From assembly GCF_029407905.1 (NCBI RefSeq), contig NC_073630.1:55949001-56013000 (forward strand): a stretch of DNA of 64,000 nt. The letters run 5' to 3'. Made by a program: the position numbers and the translations under genes. The notes beneath the pieces are model-generated. The model searched no databases. It was not told the DNA's origin and saw only the letters and a list, made by a program, of their open reading frames with translations. Positions 43,574-56,122 of this stretch are shown one piece after another (within the stretch, counting starts at the first letter, position 1; every line of letters begins with the position of its first letter). This DNA comes from Bubalus kerabau (taxonomy: Eukaryota; Chordata; Mammalia; Artiodactyla; Bovidae).

Positions 43574-43878
43574 TTTGTTCTTTTAACATCTTCCCTAACA
43601 CACATGGAGAAAAAAAGGAAAACATCCAGCTTAATACAACTTAAGAAAACCAATGGTGGTTCGAAAAAGTGTCATTTGGGAAATAGCTAAACTAATGAGC
43701 AGTTTACTAAATACTATTATTTTATCTTCTTGCTTTGCCCCAGCTCTTCTCTTGCCAAGATCAGCTTAACTGGTCCTAGGCTCAAATACAGATCAAGCTT
43801 GTTTTCTACTTTGTGAAAATAAGTAGAAGTAGGTTAAATTAATCAGATAATCAATATAAGTAAATTCATTAAGTGGTT

Positions 43879-45620
43879 CAGTTCAGTCGCTCAGTCATGT
43901 CCGACTCTTCGCGATCCCATGAATCGCAGCACTCCAGGCCTCCCTGTCCATCACCAACTCCCGGAGCTCACTTAGACTCACGTCCATAGAGTCAGTGATG
44001 CCATCCAGCCATCTCATCCTCTGTCGTCCCCTTCTCCTCCTGCCCACAATCCCTCCCAGCATCAGACACTTTTCCAATGAGTGAACTCTTCGCATGAGGT
44101 GGCCAAACTACTGGAGTTTCAGCTTCAGCATCATTACTTCCAAAGAAATCCCAGGGCTGATCTCCTTCAGAATGGACTGGTTGGATCTCCTTGCAGTCCA
44201 AGGGACTCTCAAGTGTCTTCTCCAACACCACAGTTCAAAAGCATCAATTCTTCGGTGCTCAGCCTTCTTCACAGTCCAACTCTCACATCCATACATGACC
44301 ACAGGAAAAACCATAGCCTTGACTAGACAGACCTTTGTTGGCAAAGTAATGTCTCTGCTTTTGAATATGCTATCTAGGGTGGTCATAACTTTCCTTTCAA
44401 GGAGTAAGCACCTTTTAATTTCACAGCTGCAGTCACCATCTGCAGTGATTTTGGAGACCCCAAAAAATAAAGTCTGACACTGTTTCTCCATCTATTTACC
44501 ATGAAGTGATGGGACCAGATGCCATGATCTTTGTTTTCTGAATGTTGACCTTTAAGCCAACTTTTTCACTCTCTACTTTCACTTTCATCAAGAGGCTTTT
44601 TAGTTCCTCTTCACTTTCTGCCATAAGGGTGGTGTCATCTGCATATCTGAGGTTATTGATATTTCTCCTGGCAATCTTGATTCTAGCTTGTGTTTGTTCC
44701 AGTCCAGCGTTTCTCATGATGTACTCTGCATAGAAGTTAAGTAAGCAGGCTGACAGTAGACAGCCTTGATGTACTCCTTTTCTTATTTGGAACCAGTCTG
44801 TTGTTCCATGTCCACTTCTAACTGTTGCTTCCTGACCTGCATACAGATTTCTCAAGAGGCAGGTCAGGTGATCGGCTATTCCCATCTCTTTCATAATTTT
44901 CCACAGTTTATTGTGATCCACACAGTCAAATACTTTGGCATAGTCAATAAAGCAGAAAAAGATGTTTTTCTGGAGCTCTCTTGCTTTTTTGATGATCCAG
45001 CAAATGTTGGCAATTTGATCTGTGGTTCCTCTGCCTTTTCTAAAACCAGCTTGAACATCAGGAAGTTCATGGTTCACATATTGCTGAAGCCTAGCTTGGA
45101 GAATTTTCAGCATTACTTTACTAGCATGTGAGATGAGTGCAATTGTGCAGTAGTTTGAGCATTCTTTGGCATTGCCTTTCTTAGGGATTGGAATGAAAAC
45201 TGACTTTTTCCAGTCCTGTGGCCACTGCTGAGTTTTCCAAATTTGCTGGCATATTGAGTGTAGCACTTTCACAGCATCATCTTTCAGGATTTGAAAGAGC
45301 TCAACTGGAATTCCATCACCTCCACTAGCTTTGTTCGTAGTGATGCTTTCTAAGGCCCACTTGACTTCACATTCCAGGATGTCTGGCTCTAGGTCAGTGA
45401 TCACACCATCGTGATTATCTGGGTCATGAAGATCTTTTTTGTACAGGTCTTCTGTGATTCTTGCCACCTCTTCTTAGTATCTTCTACTTCTGTTAGATCC
45501 ATACCATTTCTGTCCTTTATCGAGCCCATCTTTGCATGAAATGTTCCCTTGGTATCTCTAATTTTCTTGAAAAGATCTCTAGTCTTTCCCATTCTTTTGT
45601 TTTCCTCTATTTCTTTGCAC
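43879..45620 (-). mobile_element. BovB LINE, antisense, 1.74 kb, 9-base TSD
   Basis: From the reversed tail (cagttcagtcgctcagtcat) to 'cctctatttctttgcac'. The perfect repeat taagtggtt at 43870-43878 and 45621-45629 fixes both ends. This copy is the best preserved BovB in the window and is probably the youngest of the long ones. Confidence 0.96.
44496..45467 (-). pseudogene. BovB reverse transcriptase, 323 codons open (no endonuclease)
   Basis: This is the longest open frame in the window and spans the RT core. Fingers near residues 24-100 hold LEPDILECEVKWALESIT and KSVFIPIPKKGNAKEC. Motif A at 173-181 is FIDYAKVFD, with Asp175 present and the usual Ala before Phe-Asp changed to Val. Motif B at 231-244 is GVHQGCLLSACLLN, with the family Arg-Gln-Gly and Ser-Pro changed to His-Gln-Gly and Ser-Ala. 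Motif C at 275-278 is YADD. The frame ends at TAA where sister copies have CAA in TSWQIDGET. A separate frame (44491-44108) then carries the next part of the C-terminal region. The apurinic endonuclease domain of a full BovB is absent. Two conserved RT residues are changed, so activity is unlikely. It is a LINE remnant, not a host gene. Confidence 0.88.
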
Positions 45621-45742
45621 TAAGTGGTTAATTAATGGTTAATTAAAAGACAAAACAAAGTAGCCCTACCCCTACCAAATTAAATACAAGTTACTTAAGA
45701 TATGGGCTACACCAAAATTTTCTAAACTTAAAACAGTACATG

Positions 45743-47437
45743 TTGTTGCATTCAATCGCTCATTTGTGTCTGACTCTTTGCAGCCCCATGGACTGAAGCA
45801 CCCCAGACTTACCTGTCCTTCACCATCTCCTAGAACTTGTTCAAACTTATGTCCATTGAGTCAGTATGCCATCCAACCATCTGTTGTCCCATTCTCCTCC
45901 TGCCTTCAGTCTTTCCCAGTATCAGGGTCTTTTCTAATGAGTCAGCCCTTCGCATCAGGTAGCCAAACTATTGGAGCCTCAGTTTCAGCATCAGTCCTTC
46001 AGTGAATATTCAGGAGTGATTTCCTTTAGGACTGACTGGTTTAATCTCCTTTCAGTCAAAGGGACTCTTAAGAGTCTTCTCCAACACCACAGTTCAAAAG
46101 CATCAGTTCTTTGGTGCTAAGCCTTCTTAATTGTCCAATTCTCACATCCATACACAAATGCTGGAAAAACCATAGCTTTGACTATATGGACCTCTGTCAG
46201 CAAAGTAATATCTCTGCTATTTAATATGCTGTCTAGGGTTGTCATATTTTTTCTTCCAAGGAACAAGTGTCTTTTAATTTCATGGCTCTAGTCACCATCT
46301 GCAGTGATTTTGGAGCTCAGGAAAATAAAATTTCTCACTGTTTCCCTATCTGTTTGTCATGAAGTGATGGGACCAGATGCCATGATCTTTGTTCTTCTAA
46401 ATGTTGAGTTTTAAGCCAGCTTTTTCATTTCCTTCTTTCACTTTCATCAAGAGGCTCTTTATTTCTTCTTCTCTTTCTGCCATAAGAGTGGAGTTATCTG
46501 TGTATCTGAGGTTATTGATATTTCACCTGGCAATCTTGACTCCAGCTTGTGCTTCATGCAGCCCAGTATTTCACATGATGTACTCTGCATACAAGTTAAA
46601 TAAGCAGGATGACAATATACAGGCTTGACCTACTCCTTTCCCAATTTGGACCCAGTCTGTTGTTCCATATCCGGTTCTAACGGTTTCTTCTTGATCTGCA
46701 TACAGATTTCTCAGGATGCAGGTAAGGTGGTCTGGTATTCCCATCTATTTCAGAATTTGCCACAGTTTGTTGTGAACCACACTGTCAAAGACTTTAGTGT
46801 AGTCAGTGAAGTAGAAGCAGATGTTTTTCTGGAATTCTCTTGCTTTTTCAATGATCCCACAGATGTTGGCAATTTGATCATTCCTCTGCCTTTTCTAAAT
46901 CCAGCTTGAACATCTGGAAGTACTCAGTTCACAAACTGTTGAAGCCTTGCTTGGAAAACTTTGAGCATTACTTTGCTAGTTTTTCAAATAAGTCCAATTG
47001 TATGGTAGTTTGAACATTCTTTGGCATTGCCTTTCTTTGGGACTGGAATGAAAACCAACTTCCAGTCCTGTGGCCACTGCTGAGAGTTCCAAATTTGCTG
47101 GCATTTTGAGTGCAGCACTTTAACTGCATCATCTTTTAGGATTTGAAATTGCTGAACTGGAATTCCATCACCTCCTCTAGCTTTATTTGTAGTGATGCTT
47201 CCTAAAGCCCACTTGACTTTGCACTCCAGGATATCTGGCTCTAGGTGAATGATCACATCATCATCATTATCTGAGTCATTAAGATCATTTTTTGTATAGT
47301 TCTTCTATGTACTCTTGCCAACTCTTCTTAATATATTCTGCTTCTGTTCAGTCCATACACTTTCTGTCCTTTATTGAGCTCATCTTTGCATGAGACAGTC
47401 CCTTATTTAATTTTCTTGAAGAGATCTCTAATCTAGT
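45743..47437 (-). mobile_element. BovB LINE, antisense, older copy
   Basis: A second minus-strand BovB directly follows the first after a gap of about 120 bases. It starts near 'gcattcaatcgctcatttgt' and ends near 'ttcttgaagagatctctaat'. It is more diverged, with the frame broken many times. The longest surviving pieces code LEPDILECKVKWALGSITTN and, in reverse shadow, the motif A-B zone. No TSD was found. Confidence 0.92.
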
Positions 47438-50400
47438 ACTTAAAGAAATCACAGTCTAGATGGTTCATATCTGCATTTACTATATGCTAGCTTTCCTTTT
47501 CTACCTACTCTTTTGCAAAATGAGTTCTCCTACTTTATAAATCAAAGACATTTTTCTCACCTAACATCAGTCTTGTTTTGGCATATCATTACTCCATGTA
47601 TAAAAAATTTTAGGGAAATAAAAGTGCAACAGGAAATATTGTTTTTAAAGGGGATTTTTTTTTTATGATTAATCAAGGCACAGTTAATCACTCTGGGACT
47701 TTTCTATATAATCATTGTGTTAAAATAAGGTATTTTGCCTCATTGGTATGCTGTTAAATTTGATCTTGCAGAGAAAATGGGCAATGGGAGATTTTAGATC
47801 TTCCATTTTTAAATGTCTTTGAGTAATATGTGTCCCTTATGAGAGAGTGCTATGAGAGCAAAGCTAAGAAAGCACTGATATTTAAAAAATAAAGTGGTAC
47901 ATTTTCTCACAAATTTAAACATAAGTTCTTAGCTATTCTCTTCTCAGTTATAATTGTTAAAACAGAAAGTACTTCAAAGAAATTCTATTGACACTGATCC
48001 AAATAAATATTTTCAAAACTATAATTTTTTTAGAGTTATATTGGATATGGGTCAACTTTAAAGATTTGTATTCTTTCTTATATATATATATATTATGTCC
48101 ATTATTTACAAAGCTACTTCCAAACTATTTGCACAAATCATGAAATATTTACTCTATAATTTATTTTCAGTTTATTTCTAAATGTTTAATATATTTTAAC
48201 TTCTAATAACAAAAATATAAAATCAAATGATAGTTGCTAAAGCTATTCTTTTAAATAATATGGGCCTTTATCATTTACTAACTTCACAAAATAATTTGAT
48301 AGTGATGTCTAATGAAATTAATGGAGTTATAAGTGAATATTTACATGTGATCTTTAAATATTTATGAATCTTCAAAACACTCATGCTTAAAGTAATTATT
48401 GAAGTAATGACATTTTTATATCCTAATTATGATTTCATAAATATTTTGTAAATTTATCTATGTATTACAATGTTTTGGAAAATTTTGTATTAACGAACAT
48501 CATTTATTCATGTTAATAAAGCTTATTATTATGTTTGGGCTGTGTCTACCATGATTTGAGTGCTATTCGTAATAAAGCTTATAAAACATAAAATGCAATG
48601 TATTTGTCAATGTACTTTTAATGTTTTATGCCATGTATATAAACAGTTTCATCTACTTCACAAATAAAGTCCCTCTTTGTTTGACAGAAAGTAAATCAAA
48701 TTTGTCAAATTGGTACAGATTGATTATTGATTTGCTAAGGTGGTAGGAATGTGGTATGTATATTTATTCTACACACTCAAAGAGATAAATATATACATAT
48801 GATATTTTGACCAAAAAAAAAAAAAAGAATATAAAAGCATTTTATCCAAAAATGTAGTGTTGACGTAGACATATTGAAATTAACTTAAAAAGTATATTGA
48901 CAACTCTTTGTAATCAAATTGGGCAAAAAAAGTTGCCATGAACTGAAACAAATATTACAGACATAACTATTACTCTTGCTAGAGACTTTATGATATAAAA
49001 CTAACAAAGTTCATAGTTCTGAACTGAGTAGATGCAAATTCTGTTGTAGATCAATTGAGTTTTAATTTACTGTTTTTAATAAATAAGAAAAATTAATAGT
49101 GTGCATGTCATTTTAATATGTTATTATTTTTGTCTGAATTATAATCTGGGAGGATTATAAAGAATTCAGCAAATTTTCTTTAACAAATCACATGTACTTA
49201 TAAAAATGAAAATCAGTATGCAATCATATTGATGACAAACCCAATACATTTTTATAAAATGGTAATAATTCATGGATTTTTTAAAAAATTGCTTACTAAT
49301 CTCATTAAGAGATTGAGTTTTAATAAACTGTACTTATTTTCTAATAATTTTCAGTAATATACTTTTTCTTTCTTTATATTATTTATACTATTAATAATAT
49401 AATATAATTTTTGTTTTTACTATTTATGGCTTTATTTATCTATAATCATAAGATTGTTGAAAATATCAATATAATGCCTATTTTCATTGCAAAGATATGA
49501 TTGTCATCAATAAAAGTCTACTTACAGAAAAATATATTAAACTAGAAAAATTCTGTAGCATAAGTGAAATGGAGTTTTAATCATGTAAATGAAGAACATA
49601 CCCTAGAGAACAACAGGGTAATTACAAGTAATCTTAATGTATAATTATATTATGCCATAGAACCATTTCTGGCCCTAGAATACTGAGGTACCTCTAAACT
49701 ATGAAAGAATAAATAAATTTCTATATTGTCTGAGTCACTACATTGATTTTCTTCTTTACAATAATGTAGCCTGTGACAGATTCCTTTCAATTTATTGATG
49801 TAAGGAGAAAAGCAAATCAGTTGTTGGTTGAAAGACCAGGAGAATATTTCAATTTAGAATGAATGGGAAAAGTTCAGATTAATCAATGTGGAAAATTTAA
49901 TAAGAAAATCCATGCATGTTGCATTGTAAAATTCAGCTTTGCCCCTCAGAAGAATCTGTATTCTTTCAATTTGTGTATGTATATTTTTGAGACAGGGTTA
50001 GAAAGATGACATATTTATAAACTTTTCAGGAATAAAGTTACAGAGGCATTTCTCCAAGAGATATGACTTCTGTCATTGCTATTTCACCAAGAAATTCTAC
50101 ATCATCAAAGCCTCATCATTTTGGTGATATACGATACTAATAAAGCACCAGGATGACCATGATGATGTATATGTAAGTCATAATACATCATCACAATGGT
50201 ATCTCTGAAATGATTTATCAGGATAATACATCACTATAGTGACGTTCCATTGATGTTGAAATGCCAGCAAGAATACAGCCTTCAGACTTAAAACCTTTAT
50301 TTTAATGATGTGTTTTATTTTGTCAGAAGTTATTTTTATGAGACATGAACTATTAAAGTATGTACGGTTGGTGAAAAAAAACCCAAGAAAATAAAAATAT

Positions 50401-51744
50401 TAAATCTGTGTTTTTTACTACCATTGAAAAGGTACTGTTGCATAAAGATTTAAGTGCAAAAATCATTTGACCTATTCAATTATTTCAAGCAATATTTTAC
50501 TCTCATAAACCAATTAACTATAGCTAAAATTTTGTCCCAGATTTCTGGTGTTCTTTTTTTTTTTTTTACACATGTAGCACATTAAATTTAGTTTACAATA
50601 ATCATGTGAAAAGAGGTTTTATGTTCAAATTTCCTCTTGAAAACCATTGAGAAAGTTGTATCTGAACATCAAAACATAAATGTGCAAATGAAATTTCAGC
50701 CCCAAGTCATAGGTGAATATATTTATTCTCCCAATTCTCCGAGAGCTTAAAAACAAACACAAAACAGAAATTCATGTAATTATTTATCTAAGAGCAGAGT
50801 CAATACCTCACTTACTAAGATTTAAATTCGTGAAATTTTTGAAGTTAAATAGAATGCTATATCATTGTGACTGCTGACCCTTTCATCTGTGGTGGACTGG
50901 GATGGAGGTGAAATAACTGGTGTAATGTTTCTGGCTTTCAAGTAACATGGAGGAAAAAGTAATTGTAAGGATTGTTGTCATGTATCATTGCTAAGCCAAT
51001 TAGGGGGAAACAGCAGGCCCAGATTGATTAATCAAAATGTAAAGTGTGGGAGAGTCTCCTTGACAGTATTTACAGAGATGTTTAACTCGTGGAACCAGGG
51101 GATGTACAGGAATCCCCCAGGGAAGAGCAGGCAGAGGATGTAGATCTTATATAGCTAAAATTGGCAGTCTCAAGTCTGGGAATGTAAGACACGTTCTGTC
51201 ACATGTTTTGGTGACAGTAGCAACAATCCATTGTAAAATGAACATGGTACATATAAGGTTGGGCTTGGGCAGATTCAGATGGCACAAAGAAGCTACATGA
51301 ACATTTTGTTTGGACTCTGGATTTTTTTCGGCTCACTTACAGCCTATAAAGTGCTCCCAATAACCAGCTGAGAGTGATAGAAAAAGGCCAAGATTGTTTT
51401 ATGAATGGGTCAGGCAAGTATGAGTATGTAGGAACAAGCTGAAAATGTGTCTTCTACACTGCAGTCCCATTTAAAAGTAAGCCTGAATGACAATGGTGAG
51501 GGGAAATCTTCCTACTAGGCAGAACTCGGGTATAGCTCCTGATCACTGGCTCTGCCTTGTGGGCAAAGGAACAATGCCTCGACTTATTTATTATACAAGA
51601 GCCTGAAATCAAAACTGAGCAAAGGGAATTGAGGAGAAGACATGAGGAAAAGGTGTGTTATAGATATACTGGATAGGGAACAAGTTGTAAGAATCCTTTT
51701 ATTGCATAATAATACTCACCAGAAGACATTCACTAAACAGAAAC

Positions 51745-51792
<48 letters not shown>

Positions 51793-52506
51793 CTAAGTCT
51801 GTTGGTGCTTTCCAAATGGAACATTTGCAGTTACCTCAACTTGTCCAAAAGCAAACACATCAGGAAACTTCTTAAAACTTACTTCTTTTCATTGCTTATT
51901 AATATTAATTGATTTGTAACACAGTATACTTATATTTTTAGAGTTTTATCACAACAAATGTCATTCTCCTTGTAAACCATCTGTAAATATTTGACAGGTT
52001 TTTGAAAATCATATAGATTTGTTTGTCAACAAAGAATTTAAAACAGCTATAAATATATTCAAAATCGATTTGCTGTAACTGATCTCAGTTATCTGAGATA
52101 GATCTGTTTTCTCTATCATCTAGGTAAAGAAGACATAAAAATAGATGTTTGGGAATGGAAACCATTTCATAATAGAAAAAGTTAAAGTTATCATGATATC
52201 AAAGAAAATACTCAATTGAGAATTTTGTATTCAGAATGGTTTCTAAAAGAATACAGGGATATTCTTGAATTCTATATGGTTTTTCATGAACTCAAATAGA
52301 TATCTGAAAGGCTTGCTTTTATTTATGCAGTTTTAACTAAAGCAGCTAAAAGTAGGGGAACTGAAAGGGAATATGTCTAAAGTATCCATTATTGTGACAG
52401 GGTGTAGCATGTACCCAGGCAACCACTGGGTGATTAATGATGCCTCTTAACATATACTAGTCAAGCAGCTTGGTGTAGAAGACAAAGAACCTCAGGTTGA
52501 AGATAT
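47438..52506. other. 5-kb AT-rich stretch without recognised young repeats
   Basis: This is the longest part of the window in which I see no Bov-tA, BOV-A, BovB or L1_BT copy. It is strongly AT-rich up to about 50.9 kb. From 50,880 to 51,650 it becomes less AT-rich, but no gene or repeat was assigned. A T run lies near 50554-50568 and a TA tract at 51749-51791. Confidence 0.6.
51749..51791. repeat. (TA)n microsatellite
   Basis: About 43 bases of pure alternating TA, the longest dinucleotide tract in the window. Confidence 0.97.
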
Positions 52507-52517
52507 CTTGTATGAGT

Positions 52518-53042
52518 CAGTTCAGTTCAGTTCATTTCAGTCGCTCAGTTGTGTCCGATTCTTTGCGACCCCATGAATCGCAGCACGCCAGGCCTCCCTG
52601 TCCATCACCAACTCCCGGAGTTCACTCAGACCCACGTCCATCGAGTCAGTGATGCCATCCAGCCATCTCATCCTCTGTCGTCCCCTTCTCCTCCTGCCCC
52701 CAATCCCTCCCAGCATCAGAGTCTTTTCCAATGAGTCAACTCTTCGCATGAGGTGGCCAAAGTACTGGAGTTTCAGCTTTAGCATCATTCCTTCCAAAGA
52801 AATCCCAGGGCTGATCTCCTTCAGAATGGACTGGTTGGATCTCCTTGCAGTCAAAGGGACTCTCAAGAGTCTTCTCCAACACCACAGTTCAAAAGCATCA
52901 ATTCTTTGGCACTCAGCCTTCTTCACAGTCCAACTCTCACATCCATACATGACCACTGAAAAACCATAGCCTTGACCTTTGTTGGCAAAGTAATGTCTTT
53001 GCTTTTGAATATGCTATCTAGGTTGGTCATTACTTTTCTCTA
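52518..53042 (-). mobile_element. Short BovB 3' end, antisense, 11-base TSD
   Basis: Reversed tail (cagttcagttcagttcattt) to 'gctatctaggttggtcatta'. The repeat cttgtatgagt at 52507-52517 and 53043-53053 brackets the copy, which is well preserved and CpG-rich, so it is young. Confidence 0.95.
52537..52956 (-). pseudogene. BovB ORF C-terminal region, uninterrupted (139 codons)
   Basis: Open from VMYGCESWTVKKAE to the natural stop after VAKNRTQLSD. It includes FELWCWRRLLRVPLTA, LKLQYFGHLMRRVDSLEKTL, the basic GGRRRRGRQRMRWLDGITDS block and SELRELVMDREAWRAA. The RT motifs lie upstream of the truncation point. It is a fragment of a mobile element that has kept its frame through youth rather than function. 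Confidence 0.82.
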
Positions 53043-53307
53043 CTTGTATGAGTAGGTCATGTTAAATAGTTATGTAATACCCATTCATTTGAGAATCAAT
53101 CATTGAATATCTAAGCTAATTAAGACTGAAATCTTGTTCTTGGGGAACTTTTAGATTGGGATATTAAATTTAAAAAAATGTGAACTAAGACGTTCAGGAG
53201 AAGAATCTATTGGAATGACTGCTGAATTCAGATCAGATTTAAGGAAATTAATAAAATAAATAAATCAGTAATTTAAATAAATTGAAGTAAAGTATAAAAA
53301 TGTGTAG

Positions 53308-53393
53308 TGGTGGACAGGGAGGCCTGGCGTGCTGCGATTCATGGGGTCGCAAAGAATCGGACACGACTGAGCGACTGAAATGAACTGAACTGA
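53308..53393 (+). mobile_element. Minimal BovB copy (about 86 bases of the 3' end)
   Basis: Only 'tggacagggaggcctggcgt' to the tail 'gaaatgaactgaactga' is present. The sequence is well preserved, so this is an extremely 5'-truncated but recent copy. Confidence 0.9.
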
Positions 53394-54960
53394 TTGTGAA
53401 ATTGAGTGAACTCATGAGTAAACTATTTCTTGTAGCTTTTTCCTAAAGTTACAAACTGCACAAACTGATTTAATTTATCTGTAAAATCATAATTGACAGT
53501 TGTTTGTGTCACTGCATACTTCAGTTTGCTTTTTGTTTTGGGATCTCAGCCATTTGCAGAAGAATATATCATCAAAAATAATGATTAAAACTTAGGTACT
53601 GCTGGTTTTGAAAACATAAAATTCTGTTTTTCTATTTAGAATTCCTTCTTTGCATATATTTATTCTTATGTAATTTCTTATTTTAGAATGACTTACAAAC
53701 ATGTGACATTTTATTGCTAGGCATTAACTAAAAAACTAACTGGTGTAACCTATTATTTTAATGGCTTCCATTATTTCAGTGATAGCTGATAATTCAGAAA
53801 CATGTTATTAAACTTTAAGAAACTAAATTTTAATATTATTTTTATTAGGATATGTCAAATTTAGTATTAAACTAAGACCATACTCTGGATCTGCTACAGA
53901 ATTCATATAAAGAGAACAGATGAGAACCTCAAGGTCAAAAATCAGGTGTTAGTAAGAGCAGAGTTTTTCAAAGCTTTCTTAGCTCAATAGTTGAATCCCC
54001 AGATGTTCCAGATTTGTAAAGGCAGTTAAAAAGGGCAAAAAGAGGTTATTACTTTCAGGGTTTATATATATTGAGGATCATTTTATTATTGATTCTATTT
54101 TTAGCTATATTTTTATAAATATAGCTAAAATATCATTCATAAAGTTAATGAATGATTTTTATTCACCTTTAATTTTACACTTTGTAAGTATATAAAACTA
54201 TATGTTATGTATAAGTATAAACAAATATATAAATCCATAGTTTATGCATATATAGTTAAGCTTTTGTGAGTAGAATTTTACAATACATGAATTATTCATT
54301 TGAAACTAAATAATGGAGAATTAAATCTTATGTATAAGAATATGAAGTCACATCCAGAAATGGCTTATGGGAAAATATAAAAATAGTATTTCAAGCTGAG
54401 CATAGCATCACATTTGAATATCAAACAAATAAATTGACAGTGCTATACAAATTGCAGGGAATCTAAATTGCTTTACCAAGAACAGATGACACCGTCACCT
54501 GGGTAACAAGATTGTAAGCTATACATAAGGAATTCATATTAGATCTTAGAATCTTTATTTCCCTATATTCTCAGTTGCACAAAATAAAATAAAGTTAATT
54601 ATTATATTAAAACAAACCATTTTTGGAATATCGCTTATGTGTGTCTGTGTGTCTTTTTGTAAATGTGTGACAATTCCTGCATTTTTAATCCAAGACAAAA
54701 ATTTATAGCTATTTAAAAGTGGTTTTGAAAAAGTGCTTGGGTCCTATAAGTTTCTTCCTCAGCACAGACAATGATGATTTTCGAGGTACTAACTGAAACC
54801 TAGCAAACTATGCTTTTGTTATTAAAGTCCTATATTCTCATTTTCTCTTTAGCAAGACGAAAAGATATAAAATGGGGTTAATTATTTAACTTTTATCAGA
54901 AGTATTTTGTTCTACTGTAGTTAAAACTTTATTATAATACTGTTATGTTATATTTCCATG
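53394..54960. other. AT-rich stretch, nothing recognised
   Basis: No assigned repeat or gene. A local hairpin of complementary AT-rich words (ttttagctatatttttat and tataaatatagctaaaat) lies near 54100-54131. Confidence 0.5.
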
Positions 54961-55178
54961 TATTGCTGTTGTTTAGTCACTAAGTTGTGTGTGGCTCTCC
55001 TGTGACCCCATGGCCTGTAGCCTACCAGGCTCTTCTGTCCATGGAATTTTCCAGGGAAGAATAGTGGAGTGAATTGGAATATCCTACCCCCCCAGATCTT
55101 CCCGACCCAGGGGTTAAACCAATGTCTCTTGCATTGGCAGGCAGATTATTTACCACTGAGCTACCAGGGAAGCCCAAT
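54961..55178 (-). mobile_element. Bov-tA SINE, antisense
   Basis: 'ttgctgttgtttagtcacta' to 'gagctaccagggaagccc'. Similar words tatttccat and tattttcat at the two sides suggest a decayed TSD. Confidence 0.88.
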
Positions 55179-55226
55179 ATTTTCATCTACAGAGACTATA
55201 ATTAACATTAAGTCCCTAAACCTATG

Positions 55227-55428
55227 CCGACTCATTAGAAAAAAACCTGATGTTGGGAAAGATTGAAGGCAGTAGGAGAAGGGGACAACAGAGGACGAGA
55301 TGGTTGGATGGCATCACTCACTCAATGGACATGAGTTTGAGCAAGCTCCAATTAAAAGGAAGCCTGGCAAGCTGCAGTCCATGGGGTTGCAAAGAGTTGG
55401 ACACAACAGAGTGACTGAACAACAAAAA
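55227..55428 (+). mobile_element. Short BovB 3' end, 9-base TSD
   Basis: About 200 bases from 'ccgactcattagaaaaaaac' to 'agtgactgaacaac'. The word aaacctatg at 55218-55226 and 55429-55437 is the TSD. Confidence 0.92.
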
Positions 55429-55711
55429 AAACCTATGTCATTAAAATTTGAAGAGTTGTCATTTTATTTTCAAAATAATGAGTAGAGAGGGAATGTCAGT
55501 CTTCTCAAAAAAAAAAAATTGCAATGGAAAGAGAATGAAAGAATGGAAAACAGAAGAGAATTCAAAAATGAAATTAAACTCCTGTAGTAGAAATGTTACC
55601 ATATTTGAAGTAAATTTCTAATTATTCATTAATGAATCCTTTTGTACTAGGACAAAGAAATTTGATGAACAAAATTTCTTTCACAGTTTTTACAATGGAA
55701 AATAATAAATA

Positions 55712-56122
55712 GGACCTAATAAAGAAGACTGAGTGCCAAAGAATCAATGCTTTCAAAATGTGGTGCTGGGGAAGACTCTCAAGAGACACTTGACAGAAAA
55801 GAGATCCAACCAGTCAATCCTAAAGGAAATCAACTCTGCATATTCATTGGAAGGACTGATGCTGAAGCTAAACTACCCGTACTTTGGCCACCTGATGCAA
55901 AGAGTTGACTCATTAGAAAAGACCTTGAATCTGTGAAAGAATGAGACAGAAGGAGAAGAGAGAGAGAGAGGATGAGATGGCTTAATGGCATCACCAACTC
56001 AATGGACACGAGTTTGAGGAAATTCCAGGAGATGGTGAAGAACAGGGGAGCATGGCGTGCTACAATATATGGGGGTCACAAAGAGTTGGACATGACTTAG
56101 CGACTGAAAAACAACAACACAT
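55712..56122 (+). mobile_element. BovB LINE 3' end, older copy
   Basis: Begins at the segment 'aaagaagactgagtgccaaa' and ends near 'gcgactgaaaaacaacaaca'. It is diverged. A GA-rich expansion (gagagagagagag) lies in the Arg-rich coding zone near 55955. Confidence 0.9.

Noticed and set aside
43879..47437. Two consecutive minus-strand BovB copies read as one tandem duplication
   Set aside because: They differ strongly in divergence, and the first has its own 9-base TSD, so they are independent insertions.
50554..50568. T run in the repeat-poor stretch, considered as a tail-only scar
   Set aside because: No duplicated flanks; treated as simple sequence.
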